Below, piece after piece: positions 51,601 to 61,285 of a stretch of DNA of 64,000 bases. This DNA comes from Lingula anatina (taxonomy: Eukaryota; Brachiopoda; Lingulata; Lingulida; Lingulidae), in the NCBI RefSeq assembly GCF_001039355.2, contig NW_019775443.1, positions 143,945-207,944 of the forward strand. The letters run 5' to 3'. The position numbers and the translations under genes are program-made. How positions within the stretch are numbered: position 1 is the stretch's first letter; every line of letters begins with the position of its first letter. The notes under the pieces were generated by a model that saw nothing but the letters and a program-made list of their open reading frames with translations, ran no database searches and was not told the origin of the DNA.

Positions 51601-54600
51601 TCAATTCTTATACATGTCCAACACAGGGCAGGGCTTAAGCAAAGAGGGTAGAGTTTCCTACACATCAAACGTGATTCATGAACGTGCCTTGGCCATTGAA
51701 AAAGGGGGCGATGGCCTCAAATGTTTTTTGAGAGATTAGCCTTTTTGTTACTGTCACAACTTCTTACGCTTGGGTGAAAATTGAAAATTCGGTGAACACA
51801 CACTTTTCATTACATATGATGCTTTCTTTTGATAAAGCCTCTTTATCCTTAAGCTCACACAGACAGCGCCTAACATGTTTTTTAAGAATAAGGTAAAGAT
51901 TAGGTTAAATTTGTCATGAAAATTTAAATGTGCCCCTATATTTTACCAGAAGTTGTTTGCTTCAACTAAAGCTAATTATGGTCAGATGTCTTTGTTTCTT
52001 GGTCTTTCTTTGTTTCTGGGTTGCAGCTTCATCAGACAGCTGCTGTTAGGAGTAAGACAACCCCGATGTGATGGTACCCTCATGCAGATGGCTGTCATTT
52101 CACTAACCTTAATAAGAACATGTTTGTACACACTTTGTATTCTTAAATGGGGCTCTGTAAGGGGCCTTGGTATAATATGTGGTTGACTGTGACATTAGCA
52201 GGTTTTTTTTTTTTTTTCATCCAGTATGATAGATGTTTTTGCAGGTATGTTTGCTGTTTGATTTAGGCCACCTTGATGTCAAATAAAGGCATGACAGAAT
52301 ATTGAAAAGTTTGGGTAAATAAGGGTCCAACAGGCAGTCTAACTTATTGTGTGCTAGTTGTCAGTAATTATATGTTATTTCCCAGACTTATTTTTGAGAG
52401 ACACAATGTAATATTCTTAAACTGAATGACGTTAAGCTGCCAAAGGGTAGCCATTTGTGGGTCCACAGAGTTCAGTGACTTATTTTGTTGGTGTATCCAA
52501 GAGAGCTGGGAACATATCTGAAACCAGATGGAAAATATTTGATTATTTACCATATATAGAGTGATCAAAAATAAGACAGTTGCTAGTTCTCTAAAATTAT
52601 CCCACATACATTCATGTTTTTTAACATGAACTATACCAATGGATATTAGTTTATATGTAAGAAAACAAGAATTTGACTTAACAAAGTTATCATAAATCTT
52701 AATTTTTTATTCAGAAAGATAAAGATTTTAGCACACCCACTTTACCTTTACCTACCCCACTCCCAAACCATCAACTCTCACTTTATTTACAATATCTTGA
52801 GCGAATGTGATTTCATAAATTTTGAAGGATCTGTAATTATGTTTTGTACTCTGTGATGATTTTGCACCATGCTACTAAACTACCAGAGTGGACCTGTAGG
52901 CAGGGTGGGGTGGGGGGTGTCAGGGGGTTCAAATGAACTGTCCTTTTTGCTCTAAAAGGTCAGCTCTGAAGCAAAATTTGATCTGGATTCCATGCCATTT
53001 CTCCCTCTGTGTCAAACAAGGGGTAATAAAAGGTCCATATTTTCAGAAAAAAAGAACCTCTTCTTAGAAATTGATTGCTACAGGCCTGTAAAGCCACATC
53101 TACACTTCAGGGCCACACGTAGCTAGTTCCTCAGTAGATATGGCCATGATGTGTGCTGTGCAAGTGTCTTCAAATAGCATCAAGCAGCCAGTGGAGGCCG
53201 ATCATCAGTGTGTAGCAGAATGCAGTTGTTTTACCAGTGGCGTCATCTCCAGTCCACAAATGCATTCAGCACATTGTTTTTATATCATATGACCTTGACT
53301 CATCTGCATTAGGTACATGTATACCTTAAGTGATTCCGTGTGGAACAACAAAAGCTGGGCATAAATCTGACTGGCTTGTCAACCAGTTACTTATTACAAT
53401 ATTATGAATTTATTATACCATGATATCTATATATTCCAACTCAAGAATTCCTTCTTAATGTTTTTTCTTCTTTGCTCAAGCTCAGGCAAAAATTGTATGC
53501 ATTTGTTGCATTTTCATTTTTTACAAAAATGAAATTTTTGTCAGAAATACTTATCTAAAACCCTCTCCTCCTTCCCCCCTTCCAAAAAGTAAATGTTGTA
53601 TGGCTTTGCAATTGGGACCAAAGCATCCACATATGAAAATACAAGAGAGCAAAAAAACCACTTGTGATCTTTTGAGCTACAGTTCCAGTACAAAGCGTGT
53701 CAGGTCATTATATCAATGGTGGCATCATCCTGTAGCAAGTGAAATAATTATCAAACCTGTTAGTTTCCATAGGGTGTGTAAACTGTGAAGTTTTTATCCT
53801 ACAAGAAATTGGCCTCTAAAATCTGTTTGCTTGGACAGTTTGTAAGGTGCTTAACTCTCCAGTATGAACAAGAAAATTGTGTAGATATCCAATTTTTCAA
53901 CAGATTAATTGTTCCCATGCAATATCACGAGCTCTTAAATTTTTCTTTTTTTTTGGTGGGGGGGAAACTAACATTTGTAAATAGATCGGTGAAATTCGAT
54001 GAAGTTCACACCTGCAGTATTTGAAATATTGCACTAAAACACAAAGCTCGGGTAAATTCATGGTTTGGAGATGGGGTTGGTTAGATAAGTGATCTTCAGC
54101 ACATTGAAAAAAAATTCAAAATATACAATGTATAGTTTATGTTTGATTGGACATTTCATCGTAAAATGTGAAGTTTCTTTAAGGGAATTTTAAACTTCAC
54201 AGAAGAAGCAGGGTAATAGATTTCATGCCATGCATAAGGATTCCTTTCAGTATGGTTAAATTCTTCATTGGTATGCAGCACAGATGCAGTTTGAATAAAA
54301 ATAATTGTCAGCCGAGAGTGACATAATTTTTTTTTTACTTTGTAATAATAGATGTTACACAAGCTCTGTTGTGAAAAGGAAATGTGTAATGTTTCAGTCA
54401 ACCATTTAATGTTTTATACTCATATCATTATTACTTGACCAATATCAACATCACCTTTTATCATAGTAGTTTCTTATGATAAACATACAAGGAGATTTTA
54501 ACATCCCTTGTGCCTATGATCAAGCTACACAGCACGTTTCATGCATATATTTTGTATTTTTCAATTTCCTTATACTCTTTTATTTATAACTGGACAGTGC

Positions 54601-55004
54601 CTGACAAGAACACTTTTGGGTTAATTCATTTGTATCTTTTCATGTGAATTTAAAAATGTAAATTGTCAGTATCTAACATTTCAGTCATATGACCCTGAAA
54701 AAAGGCAAGTTTTGCAGCTCTCCCTAATTGGACATGCAATTTTGCATACAAAAACCATCACTTTTGACAGATTGATTGGGTGGTGACTTATTTTGAATGA
54801 CCTGTATATTATCTATAAATATTACCAGCAGCAGTGCTGTTTGATAAATATCAGTGTGATTTCAAATACCATATAGAACATGTTCAATATGCTGCTGGTT
54901 CTTGAATTTTTTATCTATTCAGTAATGCAGTGAGTAATCAAAGTTAGACTGAGACGAAACTGATACAGAATCTACACTTGATATGCAAACCCCTATGTGA
55001 CCTT

Positions 55005-55040
<36 letters not shown>

Positions 55041-57727
55041 ATCTTGTTTCTGGTATAAAATAAGAGGTATACACTGTCTATAAATTGAACAGTTTTCAGT
55101 TTTATACATTGAGGTCTATTACTGTTTGGGGTTTATTGTGATATTGTTCCTTCATTTTATGGATAAAAACATTTACATTACACTACATATCTCTAGACCC
55201 TTGTTCAGTTCAAGCTAACTTCATTAGACCACACCCATTGCAGTTCAAACATCTCATAATATATATTTTTTTGTAAATTTTGCACTTGTTTATTTAGTAA
55301 AGGATTGCAAAAGCTACGACAAAAACAGTAACCCAACATGATTTATATCAATACCAGCACACCCTCAATATTATATATCAAACATTTGTATCATTGTAGT
55401 ATATAAAGAAAGAAAGAATTCCTTGCAAAAATTATTGATGTATTTTACAAGTTTTTACAAAATGTTTTACTCTAGATTTGTATACATGAAGACAGTGATA
55501 GACCAAAAAATGTTGATGTTCATCAAATAGGAAGAAATACAATCTCACAAAAAATCTCTTTGATTTTCCCACCGCCCTGCATCTTGTAGCAAGAACTCAA
55601 CTAGTTTACATAAGGTTAAACATTGGATCTGTTGGGGCCTTTCCATGTACCCATACCTTTGTAACACCAGTTATATGTCAAGGAGACCCCTATAAGGTCA
55701 GAGAGAAAGTTTATTTTATGGATTTGTAGTACTTTCAATGATCTCCTCAAAGGTGTCACCAGTTTAGAATCTTGAAGTTACAGTGGGTGTTGGTGCATGG
55801 GCCATTTTTATATAGAAATTGGGTGTCCTTATTTCCATAACACTGCACTCACACCAAAAATAATTAATTTGTAGGTATTTTTGATAATGTAGTCGATAAA
55901 AATACAACTGCCTGTGCAGGGTGGATATTTCTCTAGGCTTTGAATTGAAAGTACACCTCTACTGCAGATCTTTGAAATTTGATAGCAATTAAATCTTGAG
56001 AGATGAGGGTCCCCTATCTTCTTATTACAGACTGCAATTGTACAGAGCAGATGGTTTCTTGCATCTTTGTAAATGTAAGAGAAAAAAGGAAAAGCAAGCA
56101 GAACTTGAAAAAAAAATTGGAATTGGCCTTTTCTCAGATTTCAACTAGACTATTTCATAATTTCAAACATGTAGTTTTTAAGATAAACCAAAATAGAGCA
56201 GTGTTTTAGATTATTCATTATTATTCATCATTATTGTTATTGTAGAGTATCAGTTTTGTTGGGTTTGTTTCATTTCCCCTCTCTCTTTCTTAATATTTCT
56301 ACATAATTATATCGCTGGCTTTTCCAAAAAAAAAATTAAAAAAAAACACACACACACATTCCCAGAAAGTGAAAGGTAATATGCCTGACAGAAAAGAACA
56401 TGCAGTTATTTGCTAGTCTTGTTATCTTGTCTTCTGCACTGTTTATGGTTTTTATCCTAGTCTTTTTTATTAATGTTTTAAAATATATCATACATATGAT
56501 AAAGTTACAGAAATCAGCTAAATCTCCTGTCTTGAAAATTGATAGTGTGATTAAGAAAGTCTGTGCATGAAATTGTTCAGAATGTGGCTTTTACATGAAA
56601 AAATTACCCTAGCCATTCTTCTAGCTGTAAAAATTGCAAAGTCACATTTACACAATTCTGCTTCCTTCTGTTGTAGTTGCAATGTTGGAGACATAGTGCT
56701 ACTGTGCCTTGATGAGCGTCATGATCAGTATGTTGTATTCACAGTGGGCACTACACTACATTTCCTGCATTCTGATTGTCTGGATGCTCTAGGTCTCAAG
56801 ACAGGTAAGTGTGAGGATTATTGGGTGGGAGGGGTATATTTCACAGGCTCTTAGGCATAGGGTAGAAAAAAAACTGCAATTTTTGCCACAAAAGTCTATG
56901 AATCAAAATTTGATCTCATTTCTTTGCCATTCCTTAAGTTTGGTCAACTTGGGGGTAAAAAGGTCCCCTTTTTTGGAAAGAAAACCCCTATGAAATTGCT
57001 GGCTACAGGCCTGTTATTCATATTACACGGAAAAACTGTTTGATTTCTTAACTGTAATGTTAGTGACTTTTTTCATACTAGAAAAGTAGATTTTTTCAAA
57101 TGAAGAGAACCAATGCAGTGAGTGTGATGTACAACTTACTGCATAAAAGTACTGTAAAATATATCCCCTATGTATATTCATTTTCTCTACAGATGACTCA
57201 ACAAAGATGTGTTTTTTAGCTATTTTTATTTATTTATTTGTATGTTATTTTTTTCTAATTTTTTTCCTGTCCCCTTTGTGCCAGAAAATAATGAAAATTG
57301 CAGTTTGTTAAGCAGTCATATTGATACCTGCATATTCAAAATTAAATTTATGCCTACTGGATTCAAGCAAAATTCTAAACATTTTTTTTCGCCTGCAGTT
57401 TCAAGTTTGGTGGCAATGACATTAAGTCTTGTTTAACATATTCCTTTTACCTTGAGTTTTTGGTATACATGTGGGAAGATGCTGGTTATTTAGTGAAAAG
57501 GAAGGGACCTCGTGTTGGGATGCTACTTATGCAGGAACAAGTTAGGAGTTTTCCCACAATTGATTGTTTAGAATGAGGTGCATTGAAGATAACATTTATA
57601 AATTGACATTCATCCTACTTCATGACACTTGTCTTTGAGGACTTTTTCTGCCATTTCAGTCACTGGTGATAGGAAATCTTGGGTTTTAGCTCAGGTTACT
57701 GATAAAGAATACTGTCAAGCAAAGAAG
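30911..57727 (+). CDS. RB1CC1/FIP200 autophagy scaffold, 25 exons (3' end missing)
   Basis: RB1CC1 (FIP200) is the scaffold of the ULK1-ATG13-ATG101 kinase complex that starts autophagy. Exons: 30911-30978, 31215-31341, 31647-31728, 32001-32086, 32588-32703, 33121-33207, 33540-33672, 34064-34120, 34457-34621, 34876-35060, 35350-35536, 35886-35967, 36276-36334, 36503-36612, 36839-37476, 37825-39230, 39605-39712, 40764-40872, 41083-41176, 41270-41371, 45622-45670, 45970-46017, 46507-46571, 56677-56804, 57660-57727. All junctions are GT-AG and phases agree, giving 1453 codons against 1594 residues in human. Hallmarks are the ubiquitin-like N-terminus (LYIFLVDTGT, SYSAGTDTNPIFLF), HLQHQGWAAVIANLDD, SVLPDLCNSH, AAVVEVVRRKKF, an acidic linker with VDFERIP where human has FDFETIP, a long coiled coil and the C-terminal Claw (GDIVLLCLDERHDQYVVF, KEYCQAKK). 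About 20 terminal residues (the GTKFYR segment) are not found in the window. Confidence 0.96.
32857..33024. mobile_element. hAT-like non-autonomous element in an RB1CC1 intron
   Basis: The left end is CAGGTGCGGATTTAGG and the right end CTGGATCCGCCACTG, inverted repeats of the CAGTGGCGGATCCAG kind found at many animal hAT-type MITEs. Inside, GGAAGACGGTCA occurs twice directly. The flanks do not give a clean 8-bp target duplication (CCAAAA against CAAAAT), so class assignment is tentative. It creates an open frame that is not a gene. Confidence 0.6.
35609..35682 (+). pseudogene. decayed duplicate of RB1CC1 exon 12
   Basis: CACTTTTTTCTTCAGTGGTC followed by CTCTGCACTTT at 35611-35640 repeats the acceptor and first codons of the true exon at 35886, 260 bases downstream. 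Similarity continues through AATTTACACA. In this copy the frame hits TGA after five codons (WSSAL then stop), and the later part has diverged, so it cannot replace the real exon. The true copy reads WSSALCENANNLHTQ and is in phase. Confidence 0.75.
37825..39230 (+). other. RB1CC1 main coiled-coil exon (1.4 kb)
   Basis: One 468-codon exon encodes a highly charged Lys/Glu-rich heptad-like region, about residues 728-1196, with the repeating feel of LEKALQEETAALAQKHSEEL. In FIP200 this region builds the long central coiled coil. The open frame continues into the intron to 39509, but the donor after AVKQ (GTACAT at 39231) is the one that keeps phase with the next exon. Confidence 0.85.
42371..42586. 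mobile_element. palindromic MITE family A, copy 2 (in RB1CC1 intron)
   Basis: It aligns along its length with 27962-28176: CCCTGGGGGTTC, GCTGTCAGCCG, CAGCTTGTAGTAGG, GGATTATCTGA, CTCCCCACGGGGATAGATCG. The TIR is GACCCCATTTCC on the left against GGGAATACAGCC on the right. It lies between exons 41270-41371 and 45622-45670. Confidence 0.8.
44674..44743. other. sequencing gap of 70 Ns in an RB1CC1 intron
   Basis: The unknown bases are bounded by T homopolymers on both sides, then ten Gs. The gap probably reflects a homopolymer the assembly could not cross. It falls between coding exons at 41371 and 45622, so no exon is needed here for phase. Confidence 0.98.
45544..45605. repeat. (TTTA)n microsatellite abutting an RB1CC1 acceptor
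   Basis: About 15 TTTA units end 16 bases before the acceptor TTTGCAG of the exon at 45622-45670. The repeat therefore provides much of the T-rich tract upstream of that 49-bp exon. Confidence 0.95.
47350..47950. repeat. three diverged copies of an intronic module
   Basis: The phrase CTGAAAGAAATAGGAAAGCT near 47363, AAATAAGAAAGCTTC near 47663 and TTGAAAGAAATAAGAAAGCT near 47855 recur. The second and third are each followed by GAGAAAAATTGTCATGA and then by TTACCACAC with GACAA. This looks like an old tandem or nested repeat at about 200-300 bp spacing. No coding potential. Confidence 0.5.
48737..48768. repeat. GC-rich hairpin in intron
   Basis: GCTCCACCCCTTG and CAAGGGGGTGGAGC pair with one bulged base around the loop GTTAT. 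The arms are much more GC-rich than the surrounding intron. Origin unknown, possibly a fragment of a transposon. Confidence 0.6.
52892..53090 (+). mobile_element. dispersed repeat D, copy 2 (in RB1CC1 intron)
   Basis: Starts CCTGTAGGCAGGGTGGGG, contains AAAATTTGATCTGGA and AAAAGGTCCATATTTTCAG, and ends ATTGCTACAGGCCTG. The CCTGTA at both edges may be part of the inverted ends or a target duplication. See copy 1 at 27730-27895. Confidence 0.6.
55003..55039. repeat. (TTTA)n microsatellite
   Basis: Nine TTTA units in the large RB1CC1 intron. No other feature is visible. Confidence 0.9.
56677..57727 (+). other. RB1CC1 Claw-domain exons 24-25
   Basis: Exons 56677-56804 and 57660-57727 encode CNVGDIVLLCLDERHDQYVV, LHFLHSDCLDALGLKT and RKSWVLAQVTDKEYCQAKK. 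They correspond to the conserved C-terminal Claw, which in mammals binds autophagy receptors such as p62 and CCPG1. The domain needs one more short exon (GTKFYRVKA-like) that is not visible to 64000. Confidence 0.9.
56822..57013 (+). mobile_element. dispersed repeat D, copy 3 (in RB1CC1 intron)
   Basis: Contains AAAATTTGATCTCATTTC and AAAAAGGTCCCCTTTTTTGG and ends AAATTGCTGGCTACAGGCCTG. This aligns with the other two copies. The left edge is fuzzy. Confidence 0.55.
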
Positions 57728-57982
57728 GTAGGTAAAGTACCAGAGATGTTAATGTACACATGAACAAGTCTATGATTCATTGAGACATTTGGAAACCAGC
57801 ATAGCTTCTTATGCATACACGCTGCTTTAAATGTGCAAACTAAACATAAGAATAATTTTGTAAGGAAATCTTTTGTTTTATAGATTTTGATTGTAAGTTA
57901 CACATTTGTTTTTTGGATTTGAAAGAAAGTTGGGAATAAAATCAAAATCAGTCGGCAAAGTTTCTGTGATATTAAAGAATTA

Positions 57983-58236
57983 GATCCCATTCCCATACCT
58001 AGATTAATCTAGCAGGATTGATCCATCTCCGAGAGGATTCTCGCTAAATTGCATTCAGCTTAAGCGGCTCAGATGTCTGGCATGCTTACTCAAGCTGCTA
58101 AACAATAGATAATTACCCCCTAAGAGCTTCAGAAGGCATGCCACATCAGAGCCCCTTAACCTGATTGCAATTTAGTGAGAAATCCCTCGGAGATGGGTCA
58201 ATCCTGCTAGATCGATATAGGAATGGGAAAGGGTCT
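57983..58236. mobile_element. palindromic MITE family B
   Basis: A nearly perfect foldback of about 254 bp. Left arm GATCCCATTCCCATACC... pairs with right arm ...GGAATGGGAAAGGGTC; further in, CTAGCAGGATTGATCCATCT pairs with AGATGGGTCAATCCTGCTAG and GGCATGC with GCATGCC. The centre contains AATAGATAATTACCCCC. No coding frame. End motifs resemble families A and C. Confidence 0.85.
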
Positions 58237-59935
58237 TAATGTTTTGTACTGTATGGGTCTCAGTTTTTCTTGCTGGTGTACTTAGGTTTTTTTGAAAAGG
58301 CTCTTTCCTCAACAAAGTTCCATGCATGATTTCAGTTAGATGTTCATTCATTATGTTTTTAACCTAACTGTGGAGACAAATTACATTCTACTTATGAGAT
58401 TATTTGGAAAAATGTAAGCATTTCAATGACGTTTTCTTCAGTTTCACAAACACAAAAAAAATTTTTTATTCTCACTCAAGATAAAATTCCCTCTCTCCAC
58501 ATCAAGTATGACTAAGGATACAGAAATGTTTTATAAACATATCGTAGGATATAAAAAAAAACTGAAGTAGAAGAAAAAATTCTTTGAAATCTTGTGAATG
58601 ACTAAGGTTAAAGTTATTCAACGAAAAAAGAAAAAAGGATAATGTGTTTAAACCAAACCAGCCGATTCTTGATATGATTGAACGCAACATAATGATATTG
58701 TTACTGGTAATTGATAAATATTGCATTTCAAGATGCTGTGAAATATATAGCTTTATTCATTTTCATTATTTTTTTAGTTCAAGGCTTCTTTTTGTTAACA
58801 TGACATACTAACATAAAAGAAGTTGAGGCAGTCTGGAAGTACAAAATGTTGGCTAGACATATTCAGTGTTGTGAGCAGTTATCCAGAGAAGAAACCATTA
58901 CCTATAAACTACCAAAGATTTATAGTATGGTGGTCAGAGGTCAAATGATGACAGCACTATGAAAATTGTAAGCTTGTGATGTAAAGTCATTTTGAGGGTC
59001 TGTTCTCATATGATTTGGGTAACAGTTTCATAGCTCTGATTGATTGCCTCTGACAAAGTAAAATTGCTTGTTGTCTTTTTGGTATTTTTTCCTTCTTCTT
59101 TTGTAAGTGGAAAACATTCCACTTAAGTCAAAGGCTTCCTAATAGTTATATGTTGAAAGTAGCCACTGGTGACTGTCACATTACTGAAGCTGTGTCAGAG
59201 AAGTTAGGAGTTTTGTGAGATGGAAAGCATTTAAAGTATCATGTTTAGGCACACATTTTCTTGGGTGCATAGGCATGAGCTGGAAGTTAAAAATCAGCCT
59301 ACCCTTGTTATCTGTGAGAGTGTAGAAATGAAAGAATGCCTTTCAGTTGTGCCTCTCCTATTACTATAATGACTATAGAACAGTAGATAGTGAAAACATA
59401 TATTTAAGGAACGTTTAATGATGATGATATACAATTATTGATTTTGACTGAAGTCAGTATATTGATAAAGTTTGCCTCAGTTGATGTCACTTTTTTGAGG
59501 CCTGCAAATTGACAATTGACTGAATTCTTAAATCTGTGCTTTTTTGATTATATAATATAATACCAGAATTTCAATGTCCTCTGAAATAACGCCATTAGTT
59601 GCTGTCATCCCACATTGTTGTCTGATTGATAATTTTTATTTTTCTCTGATTGGTAAAAAAAATCAGCAGTCATGTCTCTGGTCAGTAAAATGTTTGGTGA
59701 TCATGCTATCTGTCAATTTTGAGTTTAGTCAGACTTCACATTCCTGGATAAAAGACTGTATTCTATGCTAATTATATGATAATATATAATTGTAATCAGA
59801 GCAGTGGGTCCGTATTGTGAAATTATTCTAAAGTAGTTTAAACATGAACTGAAATGGAATTACAAGTGAAGTATGATAAAAGCTTTTTAAAGTTTTATGT
59901 AAAAAGTAACCAGGTATAAAAGCTTTATCAGTAGA

Positions 59936-60065
59936 TAGGTTGACATGCCTCCTCTTGTTTCCATGGAAGCGTGTCATTCAGATAAGCTGATTGCACTCAG
60001 CCAGAGTTCCCGCAGATTTGGATTGATATACATAGACCAGTGGTGTCTATGGCAGTGAGCCCTTA
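59936..60065. mobile_element. decayed relative of MITE family C
   Basis: ATGCCTCCTCTTGTTTCCATG is close to the inverse of CATAGGAAACGAGGAGGCAT in the element at 4130-4364, and TGATTGCACTCAGCCAGAGT resembles CATTGCATTCAGCAAGAGTG there. Only fragments remain and the ends cannot be defined. Confidence 0.4.
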
Positions 60066-60936
60066 GTCTAAGTGAACATCACTACTCAGCTTGTAAACAC
60101 AACAGTGACTGTTGATGATTATAAGCAGTTCTGCACTTAAAAACATCAGTATAAAAATGCTATTTGATATAAGGTAGCACATCAAACATTGTCTGCTTGT
60201 CAGCTCTTTCACTTTGGGTTCTTAAACCCCATATTTTTTTAACTGACCTAATGTTGGTCCATTCACAATTTTTTTCTAGATGCAATTTTTCATGCATTTA
60301 TCAGAAAGATTATTGTTGAAGTATGATCAATCATCTATTATTACTTTGAAAACTGCTTGGTGGATGTCTTGAGGAATTGTGTCTGTTACTGTTCAGATAA
60401 CAATGTGTGATATTAGATGGCAAAACAACACAGTATTGTGTTACATTTACTACTTGTTCTTTGGCATTTTGCCAAATTGAAATGTTTTGATAGTTTTGTA
60501 AAATTTTACTACACAGGACTGTTCTGTGAATTGTAACGCCCATACATTGATAGCATTACTTAAAGAACTTGGTAATTATTTCCAAACGTCCACAGTTATC
60601 AGACTTGAAGATATAGTAGTGGCAAATGAGAATTTAACAATGAATAACAGATATTAAGTTTTACTAAGTTTTGGCAAACGAAAAATGAGAGGTAACTCGA
60701 GTTTCAGAAAAAAGTTTTGTGGTCATTTTTCATTAAATACTAATTTTGAATTATACGAATGCATCCATTTTAAAGATATTGTTGAAAAGTTGTCCCTCAA
60801 AGCAAATGGAGGAGTTTGTTAAAACAAAATTTAGCTGGATCCATTAGAGAGAGGTAGCCAGTTGTCTAACTAAAGATCTTCCATATAGGTTAGCAGTCTT
60901 TCAGTAATTTCACAAATTAAACTTCCCATTTTACAT

Positions 60937-61285
60937 TCAGTGATGATCTTCCAAAAGACCACCTAACTCTGCCCTGTGTTCATCGGTGTCTGTATCAACC
61001 AACTGCTCAGAGTCACTAGCACCTGGAATCATTTAGAATTGAAATGTCACTGAATTACAATCTATTTTTATTGCTCTATTTATCCAAGTTGCTCATCATC
61101 AGCTGATTGGTGTAATATATCTGTTGAACTGGAGTAAAGTATCCCATGTGTCTCTGTTCTGTGATTAGCTGTGATAGATCTCTGGTGATCAAACAGGTGA
61201 GCCAGGTGTTGGGACACTCTCACTTGATGACCACCAATTTTGGCTTTGTTTTAACACTTAATACATTGCCTAGTTCTGTGTCCCC
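60937..61285 (-). CDS. weak antisense coding-like segments
   Basis: Three minus-strand stretches look open. 61224-61285 (GDTELGNVLSVKTKPKLVVI) has an AG before it and GTGAGA after it. 61076-61181 (DLSQLITEQRHMGYFTPVQQ..., then stop and AATAAA) continues its phase. 60937-61022 (ASDSEQLVDTDTDEHRAELG..., then stop) has its own acceptor. The first two would be split by an intron of only 42 bases, and the third does not join in phase. No family is recognised. An 84-codon plus-strand frame (61146-61400) overlaps. Chance is a real alternative. Confidence 0.15.

Larger units (their letters stand above)
46572..56676 (+). other. 10.1-kb RB1CC1 intron without recognised nested gene
   Basis: The exons on each side join in phase (AG plus T), so this is a true intron. 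It contains a GACT microsatellite (46625-46647), diverged repeated modules (47350-47950), a hairpin (48737-48768), a dispersed repeat (52892-53090) and a TTTA microsatellite (55003-55039). Open frames such as 50160-50369 and 51953-52186 have no acceptor phase that fits the gene and match no family I recognise. Confidence 0.7.

Noticed and set aside
51953-52186. 77-codon hydrophobic frame in the large intron
   Set aside because: No splice signals, no recognised family; consistent with chance in a 10-kb intron.
59840-59910. Short plus-strand frame ending KFYVKSNQV then stop
   Set aside because: Superficially like the RB1CC1 terminus, but no acceptor, no PxGT before KFY, and composition of AT-rich background.
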